Of a stretch of 64,000 nt of DNA, positions 9,240 to 17,985 are shown in pieces. Made by a program: the position numbers and the translations under genes. Source of the DNA: Bacteroidales bacterium (GTDB lineage Bacteria > Bacteroidota > Bacteroidia > Bacteroidales > VadinHA17). The stretch covers positions 372,001-436,000 of the forward strand of contig JADKBK010000001.1 in the NCBI GenBank assembly GCA_016715075.1. The letters are read 5' to 3'. Below the pieces are notes generated by a model, which made no database searches, had not been told where the DNA came from, and saw only the letters and a program-made list of their open reading frames with translations. Position 1 is the stretch's first letter, and each line of letters opens with the position of its first letter.

Positions 9240-9290
9240 GATAATTAAATATTAAATATGTGATTAATACTGCTATTTTTCGGTTTACTG

Positions 9291-9857
9291 TTAATTTTCA
9301 GATAATAAGTCAAAGGTTTGAGGCTTGAGCCTGTTTGCTTCGTCCATCTCCTTGAGGTATGAATTAAGCTCTTTGACCTGTTTTGTAATTGCTATCCTGC
9401 CCGACTTTGCAAACTGCAATACGCCATACGGCTCGAGCTGGGTAAGTAATTCAGCTATTTCAGACCTGTGACCGGTTTTTTCGATAACAATGTATTCGGG
9501 AGAGACTTCCAGTATCCGTGCATGATGAGCCCGTACTACATGATCAATTATATTTCCCGACATCAGACCCTTAGTGGTGATCTTGTAAAGGGCAATCTCC
9601 TGATGTATTATCTGGTCGGAGGTATGTACAAAAACCTTCAGCACATCAACAAGTTTTTCCATTTGTCTTGCAACTTTCTGGATCATCTCGCTTGTTGTCT
9701 TTACAACGATAGTCAGAAGGTGTACACCTTTTACAGCAGATTCCGAAGCTGAAAAACTGTCGATATTTATCTGCCTCCGGGTTAATATTATTGTTATCTG
9801 GCCAAGGATACCTATATGGTCCTCGGTGAAAAGCGATATTGTATATTCCTCTTTCAT
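9291..9857 (-). CDS. ilvN: Acetolactate synthase small (regulatory) subunit IlvN
   Basis: This is the regulatory subunit of acetohydroxyacid synthase and conveys branched-chain amino acid feedback to IlvB. It has an N-terminal ACT domain (about residues 4-75, beginning EEYTISLFTEDHIGILGQI) and a C-terminal domain with HHARILEVSPEYIVIEKTG. The start chosen is the ATG at 9857, which has AAAGG upstream and gives 188 residues. A longer in-frame reading would translate 31 codons of the CTCTGTG repeat and is not credible. The C-terminal 20 residues extend past the conserved core. The gene is 124 bp downstream of ilvB. Confidence 0.93.
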   Translation of the reverse strand: MKEEYTISLFTEDHIGILGQITIILTRRQINIDSFSASESAVKGVHLLTIVVKTTSEMIQKVARQMEKLVDVLKVFVHTSDQIIHQEIALYKITTKGLMSGNIIDHVVRAHHARILEVSPEYIVIEKTGHRSEIAELLTQLEPYGVLQFAKSGRIAITKQVKELNSYLKEMDEANRLKPQTFDLLSEN

Positions 9858-9880
9858 AGCCTTTTTATTTTTATTTTTCT

Positions 9881-9976
9881 CTCTGTGTTTCTCTGTGTAT
9901 TCCTCTGTGGATCTCTGTGTAATTTCTTTTTTTGTTACACTGAGGGTCACAGAAGGGGCACAGAGTTACACAGAGG
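9881..9976. repeat. CTCTGTG/CACAGAG inverted-word repeat between ilvB and ilvN
   Basis: Four CTCTGTG words on the left are mirrored by CACTGAG, CACAGAA, CACAGAG and CACAGAG words on the right across a T-rich loop. The element starts about six bases after the ilvB stop on the minus strand and lies inside the operon, so it is probably transcribed. It is the same family as 6575-6670, but the spacers differ. Confidence 0.8.
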
Positions 9977-9981
9977 TAATT

Positions 9982-11721
9982 TTAGTATGTTAATCTTATT
10001 TCCGAAACCGATTTACCCGGCTCAACCATCGGGAATACATTACCCTGTTTCTCAACTATTATTTCGAGCAGGTATGGTCCGTCAGTATTCAGCAATTCAG
10101 CCAGTGCATCTATTAGATCTTCCCTTTCATTCACTTTTCTGGATGGGATTCCGAACGCCTTTCCTATCATAACAAAATCAGGATTGACCAGTTCGGTGGA
10201 GGCATATCTCTTGTCGAAGAACATATCCTGCCACTGACGGACCATTCCGAGGAAGTTATTATTGAGAATGATCATTTTGACACCTATATTATACTGCAGT
10301 ATTGTTCCGAGTTCCTGCATTGTCATCTGGAAACCTCCGTCACCAACAAGTGTGATAACAGTGGTATCAGGGCAGCCTAATTTAGCTCACAGTCCGGCAG
10401 GTATTCCAAACCCCATAGTGCCCATTCCCCCTGATGTTACAAGAGTATTTGGTTTGGTGAATTTGTAATAGCGTGCTGCATACATCTGATGCTGGCCTAC
10501 GTCGGTAACAATAATTGCCTCTCCCTTGGTGAGCTCTGATATAATTCTGATCACCTCACCCATCTTGATCTCTCCTGTTTCAGGTTTTGTCTCAGGCTTG
10601 ATGACCTTATCATATTCGGTCTTGTCGGCAATTCTGAATTCCCTGATCCACTTTTCAAAAGAGTTCTCCTTAACTATTTCGGTAAGGTATTGCAGGGCGT
10701 CTTTTGCATCGTTATTTATCTCAACATCGACAATCACATTTTTATTTATCTCAGCTTCATCTATTTCAATATGGATGATTGTGGCGTCTTTAATGTACTT
10801 CTTCAGGTTGCCGGTGACCCTGTCGTCGAAGCGCATGCCAATTGCAATAATCAGATCTGCTTCGTTTGTAAGAATATTAGGTCCGTAGTTTCCATGCATT
10901 CCCAGCATTCCTGCATACAGCCGGTGATCAGTTGGAAATGCTGACAGGCCGAGCAGAGTCAATGCCACCGGTATTCCTGTTTTTTCTGCAAATGCCTTCA
11001 GCTCGTTTTCTGCCCTTGAAAGCAGTACTCCGTGTCCGGCAAGAATCAAAGGTCTTTCAGCATGATTAATTATTATTGCTGCCGATTCAATTGCCTTTTT
11101 ACGCAGAGGAATATGAGGGTTGTAGCTCCTCAGGTATGTGCATTTGGTATACTTGAAATCAAGTTTTTCGATCTGAGCATCCTTGGTTATGTCGATTAGA
11201 ACTGGTCCAGGACGTCCTGTTTTTGCAATGTAAAATGCTTTTGCGAGTGTTTCGGGAATATCCTGGGCTTTTTTGACCTGGCAATTCCATTTTGTCACTG
11301 GCATGGAAATTCCTATTATATCGGTCTCCTGAAATGCATCGGTGCCAATCAGGGAAGATACAACCTGGGCTGTAATAAAGACTACAGGAACTGAATCAAG
11401 AAATGCATTTGCTATTCCTGTTACAAGGTTTGTAGCGCCGGGTCCTGATGTAGCGAAGCAGATGCCCGGTTTTCCTGTCACCATGGCATAAGCCTGTGCA
11501 GCATGTGCTGCTCCCTGCTCATGACGGGTAAGGTAGTGGTGTATCTTATCCTCATAATCCAGAAGTTTGTCATACAACGGCATTATTGCTCCGCCCGGGT
11601 AGCCAAAAATGGTATCAACACCTTCATCAATCAGTATCTGCAATATTGCATCAGCTCCCGATATGGATTCCAGCCCGTTTATCTGTGCTGTTGTCTGTTC
11701 TTGTTCCTTTACACTCTTCAT
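9982..11721 (-). pseudogene. ilvB: Acetolactate synthase large subunit IlvB, interrupted by an in-frame TGA
   Basis: IlvB is the TPP- and FAD-dependent catalytic subunit that forms acetolactate or acetohydroxybutyrate. The full frame is 579 codons. The N-terminal part has GVDTIFGYPGGAIMPLYD and the TPP-activating Glu in RHEQGAAHAA. The C-terminal part has the TPP-binding VGDGGFQMTMQE and NNNFLGMVRQWQ. The frame is continuous except for TGA at 10387-10389, where family members have Gly (here PAGL-stop-AKLG). GGA to TGA is one base change, so this is a nonsense mutation or a base-call error rather than a frameshift. As written, the enzyme lacks its TPP-binding C-terminal domain. Confidence 0.92.
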
Positions 11722-11782
11722 ATCCTGAAATTTGTCTTATTTTCTTGTTCTATTAAAGTCTGTATCTCTTCATTTCTTTATT

Positions 11783-11834
11783 CTCTGCCCTCTGCCCTGC
11801 GCCCTGCGCCCTGAGCCCTGCGCCCTGCGCCCTA
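11783..11834. repeat. Heptamer array abutting the ilvD stop codon
   Basis: About seven tandem 7-mers of the form GCCCTGC (with CTCTGCC and GCCCTGA variants) lie between ilvD and ilvB. On the minus strand the array reads AGGGCGC repeated, and its first AG is part of the ilvD TAG stop codon. Only the 7-base period is shared with the other arrays in the window. Confidence 0.8.
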
Positions 11835-13658
11835 AACCAGTCTGATAGCCCCCAGGTCTGCGGAGCTTACATTTGATGCATATGTTCTCAGTGCAACAGA
11901 GATCTTGCGGTCGCGGGTTTCGGGTTTGAATGCTTTATTTCCTTTGGATTTCTCAACGTTTTTTCTGTCATTAAGTTCATTTTCTGTCAGTAAAACATTG
12001 ATTTTCCTATTGACAATGTCAATTTCAATGGTGTCACCGTTCTTTACGAGGGCAATCTCTCCTCCCGATGCAGCTTCAGGTGACACATGTCCTATTGAGA
12101 GGCCGGATGTACCACCGGAAAACCTGCCATCTGTTATCAGGGCACATTTTTTGTCCAGTCCCTTTGATTTCAGATAGGAGGTAGGATACAGCATCTCCTG
12201 CATACCTGGTCCGCCTTTTGGGCCTTCATATTTTATCACTACCACATCTCCTGCTTTTACAGTATCATTAAGTATGGCATCGACAGCTTCTTCCTGCGAT
12301 TCAAAAATTACTGAGGGACCTGAGAATGTAAAGAGTGATGAATCGATTCCTGCGGTCTTGACTATACTACCCTTTCCTGCAATATTACCATAGAGTACGG
12401 CAAGGCCGCCGTCCTGATTGTATGCGTTTTCAACCGATCTGATACACCCTTTTTTTCTGTCTGTGTCAAGCTCTTTATAGGCTGTAGCCTGTGATCCCAT
12501 TACAAGATTTCTTCCGAGTCCGGGAGCGCTGCTGTAGACATTGAGAGCTTCAGGGATGGCTTTCCCTCCCATAATATCCCAGTCGGAGATGGCATTATGG
12601 AGAGTGGGGTAATCAACGCGCCTCACAGAGCTGTTTATCAGTCCGGCCCGTTCCAGTTCGCCCATAATTCCAAGGATACCGCCGGCGCGGTTTACATCCT
12701 GAACATGGTAGCTTGAGCTTGGTGCCACCTTACATATATTCGGAATCTTCTTAGACAATTCATCAATATCCTTCATTGTAAAATCAACCCCTGCTTCATG
12801 GGCAATAGCAATTAAATGAAGCACTGTGTTTGTGGAACCTCCCATTGCGATATCAAGCGCCATTGCATTCATGAAAGCTTCCCTGTTGGCTATCGACCGA
12901 GGAAGGAGAGAATCGTCTCCTTCAAAATAATATTTATTTGCGATGTCAACAATCAGTGAAGCGGCTTTTTCAAAGAGCTTAGTCCTGTTGGCATGAGTAG
13001 CAACTACAGTTCCGTTGCCAGGCAGAGCCAGCCCTAAAGCTTCGTTAAGACAATTCATGGAATTGGCAGTAAACATACCGGAACATGAACCGCATGTCGG
13101 ACATGCCAGTTTTTCTATTTCACTCAGTTCGCTGTCACTTACAGAGCTGTCAGCCGATGCAACCATAGCATCTATAAGGTCAATGGCTTTATCTCCATGA
13201 AGGCCGGCTTCCATTGGCCCTCCAGACACGAACACTGCAGGGATGTTTAATCTCATAGCTGCCATCAGCATTCCGGGAGTGATCTTGTCACAGTTGCTGA
13301 TGCAGATCATTGCATCTACAGTATGCGCATTGCACATATATTCAACACTGTCGGCAATAAGATCCCTTGAAGGCAGTGAGTAGAGCATTCCCTCATGCCC
13401 CATGGCAATTCCGTCATCAATTGCTATGGTATTGAATTCAGCTGCAAAACAGCCCTTTTTCTCAATCTCCTTTTTGACAAACTGCCCTATCTCATGAAGG
13501 TGAACATGACCCGGGACAAACTGGGTAAAGGAATTAACGATAGCTATGACAGGCTTTCCGAATTGTTCCTGTTTCATGCCGTTAGCTCTCCACAGGCTTC
13601 TGGCTCCGGCCATGTTCCTGCCAAGTATTGTTTTCGCACTTCTCAGTTCTCTCTTCAT
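11832..13658 (-). CDS. ilvD: Dihydroxy-acid dehydratase IlvD
   Basis: IlvD is the iron-sulfur dehydratase that makes the 2-oxo acids of valine and isoleucine and the leucine precursor. At 608 residues it is of normal length. It carries the cluster and metal signatures CISNCDKITPGMLMA around residues 120-135 and CPTCGSCSGMFTANSMNC around 185-205. The late GPKGGPGMQEML and LITDGRFSGGTSGLSIGHVSPEAASGG segments complete the family profile. It is the first structural gene of the operon, directly behind the branched-chain attenuator at 13675-13801, and is uninterrupted. Confidence 0.96.
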   Translation of the reverse strand: MKRELRSAKTILGRNMAGARSLWRANGMKQEQFGKPVIAIVNSFTQFVPGHVHLHEIGQFVKKEIEKKGCFAAEFNTIAIDDGIAMGHEGMLYSLPSRDLIADSVEYMCNAHTVDAMICISNCDKITPGMLMAAMRLNIPAVFVSGGPMEAGLHGDKAIDLIDAMVASADSSVSDSELSEIEKLACPTCGSCSGMFTANSMNCLNEALGLALPGNGTVVATHANRTKLFEKAASLIVDIANKYYFEGDDSLLPRSIANREAFMNAMALDIAMGGSTNTVLHLIAIAHEAGVDFTMKDIDELSKKIPNICKVAPSSSYHVQDVNRAGGILGIMGELERAGLINSSVRRVDYPTLHNAISDWDIMGGKAIPEALNVYSSAPGLGRNLVMGSQATAYKELDTDRKKGCIRSVENAYNQDGGLAVLYGNIAGKGSIVKTAGIDSSLFTFSGPSVIFESQEEAVDAILNDTVKAGDVVVIKYEGPKGGPGMQEMLYPTSYLKSKGLDKKCALITDGRFSGGTSGLSIGHVSPEAASGGEIALVKNGDTIEIDIVNRKINVLLTENELNDRKNVEKSKGNKAFKPETRDRKISVALRTYASNVSSADLGAIRLV

Positions 13659-13674
13659 AGTTTTATTTGATATT

Positions 13675-13704
13675 AAAAAAGCTCCCCGGTTTCCCGGAAA
13701 GCTT
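13675..13704 (-). terminator. ilv-leu attenuator terminator hairpin
   Basis: On the minus strand AAGCTTTCCGG pairs with CCGGGGAGCTT (11 bp including two G-U pairs) around a GAAA tetraloop and is followed by a U-tract. It lies 16 bp upstream of the ilvD ATG. The sequence CCGGGAA (13731-13737), just after the leader stop codon, can pair with TTTCCGG of the 5' arm and would act as the antiterminator. A ribosome that completes the leader would cover it and allow termination. Confidence 0.87.
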
Positions 13705-13738
13705 CTGTATGTTTATAGTAATACATATTATTCCCGGT

Positions 13739-13801
13739 TCATTTGCGCAGGGCAATAAGGAGAACGAGGGTAATAATATATATAAAAGCGTTTTTCTGCA
13801 T
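13739..13801 (-). CDS. ilv-leu operon leader peptide (Ile/Leu/Val-rich)
   Basis: A 20-codon frame with ATG at 13801 and TGA at 13739-13741 encodes a peptide whose core is IYIITLVLLIAL. Half of the 20 residues are Ile, Leu or Val. It is followed by an antiterminator strand and a terminator hairpin and then ilvD. The arrangement parallels enterobacterial ilvL, where scarcity of any one charged branched-chain tRNA stalls the ribosome and relieves termination. The predicted transcript start is only about 15 bases upstream, so the leader has a very short 5' end. Confidence 0.87.
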   Translation of the reverse strand: MQKNAFIYIITLVLLIALRK

Positions 13802-13821
13802 ATTCTCTCAAAATCAGATTG

Positions 13822-13851
13822 CAAATGTAATATATTTTTATAAAAAACAAG
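13822..13851 (-). promoter_or_regulatory. Putative ilv-leu operon promoter
   Basis: On the minus strand TACATTTG (13822-13829) matches the Bacteroidota -7 box TAnnTTTG, and CTTG (13848-13851) lies 18 bases upstream in the -33 position. The leader ATG is 20 bases downstream of the -7 box. This is one of the best promoter matches in the window. Confidence 0.6.
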
Positions 13852-13883
13852 TAAAAACTGTAATTTTTATACAAATATGTTGA

Positions 13884-14921
13884 TTAAAGTAATTTAATTT
13901 CATTTTGGGAATGTCTGAACAAAATCTCCTCAGGCCATATACTTGACTGTACTTCACCAATGTGCATCTTTTTAAGAAGGAACATGCATAATCTTGACTG
14001 TCCTATTCCTCCTCCGATACTCAGTGGAAGCTGGTTATTCAGCAGAAGACTATGGAACAGGAGCTTACTTCTCTCCTGACAGCCTTTAATTTCCAGCTGT
14101 TTTAACATTGATTCCGTGTTGACCCGTATTCCCATTGATGAAATCTCAAAAGCTGAATTGAGTACAGGGTTCCAAAGAATAATATCTCCGTTCAGTCCAT
14201 TATAACCATCCTCGTTTAAAGAACTCCAATCGTCATAATCAGGGGCCCGGCCGTCGTGAGGCAATCCATTACTAAGCCTGTTGCCGATACCTATTATGAA
14301 TACTGCACCAAAAATCCGTGCAACTTCCTTCTCTCTTTCTTTAACAGTTAAATCGGGAAATTGTTTCAGGAGCTCTTCGGAATGAATAAAATAAATCTTT
14401 TCGGGCAGCTCGGGCGACATCCCTGGAAATATCTCACATACCTCTCTCTCAATAGTTTTTATAGCCTCATATATACTTTCAACTGTCGTCTTAAGATATG
14501 CAATTGTTCTCTGTTCAGGAAGAATATGCTTTTCCCAGTCCCACTGATCTACATAAATAGAATGTATGGGGCTAAGATCCTCATCCGGCCTTAATGCCCT
14601 CATATCGGTGAGTATCCCTTTTCCAGCTTCTATATTGAATTCCTTAAGCCTTATCCGCTTCCATTTGGCAAGTGACTGTACAACCGAAGCTCTCTTTCCT
14701 TCAAGCCCTTTTACAGGAAAACTTACAGGCCTTTCAATTCCGTTCAGATCATCATTGATACCTGTTCCGTCAAGGACTGCTATAGGTGCCGATACCCTTA
14801 TCAGGTTCAGGTTCTTCGCCAGTCTTTTCGAGAATTTCTCCTTAATATAAAAAATCGCCTCCTCACTCTTCAATTTATCCGAAACAGCAGAGACCTGAAT
14901 CTGTATTAACTCATGTGACAT
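13884..14921 (-). CDS. asnA: Aspartate-ammonia ligase AsnA
   Basis: AsnA makes asparagine from aspartate, ammonia and ATP, forming AMP, and is built like a class II aminoacyl-tRNA synthetase. The 345-residue length is typical. Family features are VSAPIAVLDGTGINDDLNG, RPVSFPVKG, YVDQWDWEK (residues about 124-132), NRLSNGLPHDGRAPDYDDWS and the motif-3-like GGGIGQSRLCMFLL near residue 305. The gene is monocistronic, ends just upstream of the ilv promoter, and is divergent from the GH2-like gene. No Asn-rich leader peptide is evident in front of it. Confidence 0.96.
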   Translation of the reverse strand: MSHELIQIQVSAVSDKLKSEEAIFYIKEKFSKRLAKNLNLIRVSAPIAVLDGTGINDDLNGIERPVSFPVKGLEGKRASVVQSLAKWKRIRLKEFNIEAGKGILTDMRALRPDEDLSPIHSIYVDQWDWEKHILPEQRTIAYLKTTVESIYEAIKTIEREVCEIFPGMSPELPEKIYFIHSEELLKQFPDLTVKEREKEVARIFGAVFIIGIGNRLSNGLPHDGRAPDYDDWSSLNEDGYNGLNGDIILWNPVLNSAFEISSMGIRVNTESMLKQLEIKGCQERSKLLFHSLLLNNQLPLSIGGGIGQSRLCMFLLKKMHIGEVQSSIWPEEILFRHSQNEIKLL

Positions 14922-14986
14922 ATATACTAAAAGTATTAATTATTTAAAAATATATATTAATGATTAAATATGTTGATTTTTTGAAG

Positions 14987-14994
14987 CAAATATA
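14987..14994 (-). promoter_or_regulatory. Putative asnA -7 box
   Basis: TATATTTG on the minus strand matches TAnnTTTG and lies 66 bases upstream of the asnA ATG. No convincing -33 partner is seen at the expected spacing in this very AT-rich stretch. The rest of the 14922-15152 divergent gap shows no other recognisable element. Confidence 0.35.
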
Positions 14995-15152
14995 TAGATT
15001 CAATTTAATTTACTAAGAAAAATATGCTATATTATTAATATTATTGTCTATTATTGAGTCATTGTTTTTCTTTTGGATTAATCCGGTCAGGATAAAATGC
15101 TAATAATTTATTATCTTGTAGTTAATTTTTAAATCTTCATAATGAGGTGAAT

Positions 15153-17753
15153 ATGAAAGTCATTCTCCTTTCGTTATTACTTTTACATTTTCTGAATATT
15201 TCGCATGCGCAGAAGAAGCCGGTTGAAAGCCTGAAAACCGGCAGGATTGAAAAGGTTATCAATTCCAATTGGACATTCAACTATTTTCCTTCTGAATCAG
15301 CTGGCAAGGGTTATGAATCACCTGGATTCAACGATTCCAGATGGCCTGCAATAAGTATTCCCCATACATGGAACTCATATGAAACCACAGGAGAGCTTCT
15401 TCCTTTTACAAAGAGTCCGGGCGAAATAGGGGAGCCATTCTGGTGGACCGGCTGGGGGTGGTACCGCAAACATTTCTCATTTAACGGTGACTATTCTGAT
15501 CATAAGGTTTTTATTGAGTTTGAGGGTGTTCAGAAATACTGCAAGATATGGGTTAACGGGAAATATGCCGGTGACCATAAGGGTGGTTATGGCTCCTTTG
15601 ATTTTGATATTACAGGCTTTATCAATCCGGCAGGAGATAACTTAATTGCAGTGGCAGTAACTTACATCCAGAAGGATGAGTTCACGATGCACCCGCTGAC
15701 TGATGGAAAATTCAATGTATCATGCGGCATATACAGGAATGTAAAACTGGTAATTAAAAACAAATTATATATTCCCATGCAGGGATCTGCTGAGCATGAG
15801 GGCGGAACATTTATCAGCACACCTCTGATATCAGAACAGGAGGCAACCATGAAAGTGATGACATGGGTGAAAAATGATTATCCGCAACCCAGGGCCTGTA
15901 TCCTTCAGACCACCATCATGGACCAGAATAATCAGGTAATTCAGGTTATAAGATCAGAAGAAGTTATAGATGCCGGGCAGTTATTTATGTTCAATCAGGT
16001 CAGCAGACCCGTAAAAACCCCGCACCTGTGGTCCATCGAAGATCCCTATCTCTATACAATCCTTTCCGAGGTAATTGATAAAAAGGAAGTTGTCGATTCC
16101 TGCTTAACCACAACAGGATTCAGGTGGTTCAGAGCCGATGAGAAAGATAGTACCATTTATCTGAATGATAAAAAGGCTGAACTTAAAGGAGTCAGCCGTC
16201 ATCAGGAATATCCATGGCTGGGAGATGCTGTGCCGGACTGGATCATCGGGATGGATTATACGGACATTCGCGGAAGAGCGGGAAGTAACTTCATCAGGAC
16301 AATCAATTATCCGGGTAATCAGTTCTCGTATCAGCAATCGGATAAGCACGGAATAATAGCAGAAGAGGATTTTTCGGCAATAGGCGATCATAACTTTTCT
16401 GTTGAAGAGCAGAAACAACAGTTGAGGGAGATGATTCGGCGTGACCGGAACCATCCGTCGATAATTTCATGGGGCGTGGGTGAGCCGGCAGGAATGTCAG
16501 AAAACCGGATCTTTGCATCATTGGAAGATTCAACCCGCACTATCGTGTCAGTACGTGCGATACCTGATACTGCTTCCCGGTGTTTTATCCATGGAAATAA
16601 GCATGGAGAGGGAGATACTTTGTCAATCAGTCAGGTAACTCCGGCAAGGATTATTGTCGAAGCTTCCCATAGCCGTATTAATGCTGACAGGGGATCCCTT
16701 GTTATTGTATTGGCAGATATTACAGATTCGAATGGAAATCATGTTCCTGATGCTGACAATACACTCAGATGGAAAGTTACCGGACCTGGTAAACTTGCAG
16801 GTCCGGCTTATTACGTATCATATGCTGACAGCGGGAGAAAGATGGATGAGGGATGGTACACTAAGACCCCTGCAACAAATATTGTAAGATCAAGCGGTGT
16901 GCCAGGGAAAATAAAGGTGACAGTTTTCTCTTCAGGATTGGCATCCGGATCTTTTGAAATAGAAGCAGTAGAGGCTGACGCTGATACTTCAGCTGTAATC
17001 GAGACAAAACTTGCAGATGAAGGCAGAAAGCCTGTCGTTATCAAAACACTAGTTACTGAAAGACTTGAAGAGATACCGCAGGAAATATCTTCGGTATCGG
17101 ATGATTTCAATCTGACCTCAGCTGACAAAAAGGCTTATACAGGTATTATGACAGACTTCATCTGCAAAAATAATCCTTCAGCTGATAGTTCATCAATTGA
17201 ATTAAAAACTCTTTCAGAACTTTTTGCCGTTCAGCTTATTAATAACGGAGGCAGACTTTCAGCTGATGACTATAATTTTAACATTGCCCATTATAATACA
17301 TGTCGTCTTATTTCAGGTTATATTGCCAGAACCAAGCTTCCTCCTCTTTTCAAGGAGAGCCTGAGAGGGCATTATGCAAAACTTATCATCGGTAAGGGCA
17401 GCGAAAAAAACGCCGGCGATGAAATGAACTGGCTTAACTGGATTCCTTCCGGTGGCCTGGTTGTTATTGTTCCTGATGAGTCAACAGTTACAACCCAGAA
17501 GGGGGTGATTTTTACAAGTAAGACCGATCTGTCAGAAATAATCAAGGCTGTTTATCCTCAGTTTCCGAAGTTTTCGGAAGAGGCCCGCCAGCGCGCCCTT
17601 GTTTTCATTAGCAAAATGAATCCTGCCGTACATGTCTCTTATCACATTAATGGAGCAGACAGTGGAGGAGATGAGCAGAATTTTTCAATAGTCTGCACCG
17701 CTGAAAAGGGTCAGCCGATACTCATACCGGAGTACAAGTTCATAAGTGAATAA
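15153..17753 (+). CDS. Secreted GH2-like protein with degenerate catalytic region
   Basis: This 866-residue protein resembles glycoside hydrolase family 2. It has a signal peptide ending about HAQ, a sugar-binding jelly roll with IPHTWNS and the GWYRKHF motif, an Ig-like domain, and the start of a TIM barrel (GFRWFRADEKDSTIYLNDKKAELKG-like region, GVSRHQEYPW, NHPSIISW). The usual acid/base segment WxxGNE reads WGVGEP here, so the Glu is displaced and replaced by Pro. The second half of the barrel with the nucleophile is absent. An Ig-like GH2 C-terminal domain and about 200 unassigned residues follow. The start is the ATG at 15153 after GAGGTGA; the GTG at 15147 belongs to that ribosome-binding site. 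It may be a binding protein or an unusual enzyme. Confidence 0.75.
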   Translation: MKVILLSLLLLHFLNISHAQKKPVESLKTGRIEKVINSNWTFNYFPSESAGKGYESPGFNDSRWPAISIPHTWNSYETTGELLPFTKSPGEIGEPFWWTGWGWYRKHFSFNGDYSDHKVFIEFEGVQKYCKIWVNGKYAGDHKGGYGSFDFDITGFINPAGDNLIAVAVTYIQKDEFTMHPLTDGKFNVSCGIYRNVKLVIKNKLYIPMQGSAEHEGGTFISTPLISEQEATMKVMTWVKNDYPQPRACILQTTIMDQNNQVIQVIRSEEVIDAGQLFMFNQVSRPVKTPHLWSIEDPYLYTILSEVIDKKEVVDSCLTTTGFRWFRADEKDSTIYLNDKKAELKGVSRHQEYPWLGDAVPDWIIGMDYTDIRGRAGSNFIRTINYPGNQFSYQQSDKHGIIAEEDFSAIGDHNFSVEEQKQQLREMIRRDRNHPSIISWGVGEPAGMSENRIFASLEDSTRTIVSVRAIPDTASRCFIHGNKHGEGDTLSISQVTPARIIVEASHSRINADRGSLVIVLADITDSNGNHVPDADNTLRWKVTGPGKLAGPAYYVSYADSGRKMDEGWYTKTPATNIVRSSGVPGKIKVTVFSSGLASGSFEIEAVEADADTSAVIETKLADEGRKPVVIKTLVTERLEEIPQEISSVSDDFNLTSADKKAYTGIMTDFICKNNPSADSSSIELKTLSELFAVQLINNGGRLSADDYNFNIAHYNTCRLISGYIARTKLPPLFKESLRGHYAKLIIGKGSEKNAGDEMNWLNWIPSGGLVVIVPDESTVTTQKGVIFTSKTDLSEIIKAVYPQFPKFSEEARQRALVFISKMNPAVHVSYHINGADSGGDEQNFSIVCTAEKGQPILIPEYKFISE

Positions 17754-17789
17754 TAACTTAAAACCGGATTGCTGTTTATTGGTGTCCTT

Positions 17790-17890
17790 TTTGAACCCTT
17801 TGTGATCCTTCTTGTTTAACAATAAAATATTTAAACACAAACCCGGCCATCAGGCTGTTGATCACAAGGTGCCTCACAAAGAGTAAAAAG
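17790..17890. repeat. CTTTGTG/CACAAAG word repeat
   Basis: Words such as CCTTTTTG, CCTTTGTG and CCTTCTTG are mirrored by AAACACAAA, TCACAAGG and TCACAAAG across an AT-rich centre. This is a looser relative of the CTCTGTG elements. It begins about 35 bases after the stop of the GH2-like gene and fills most of the gap to the next gene. Confidence 0.55.
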
Positions 17891-17985
17891 GAGAGAATAG
17901 AGACAGACCGGTTCAATAACTCTGACATGCAGGGTATGATATCAAAATATTATTATCTTAGACCAAATTTTAAAACCTGATCGAA

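Noticed and set aside
9858..9950. N-terminal extension of ilvN by 31 residues
   Set aside because: The extension reads the CTCTGTG repeat as codons. The ATG at 9857 has a ribosome-binding site and matches the family start.
10387..10389. UGA at a Gly position in ilvB as a sign of a recoded genetic code (UGA = Gly)
   Set aside because: Several other genes here end naturally at TGA (for example those ending at 32612, 38022, 41274 and 55593), and the other in-frame stops are TAA and TAG, so global recoding is not supported.
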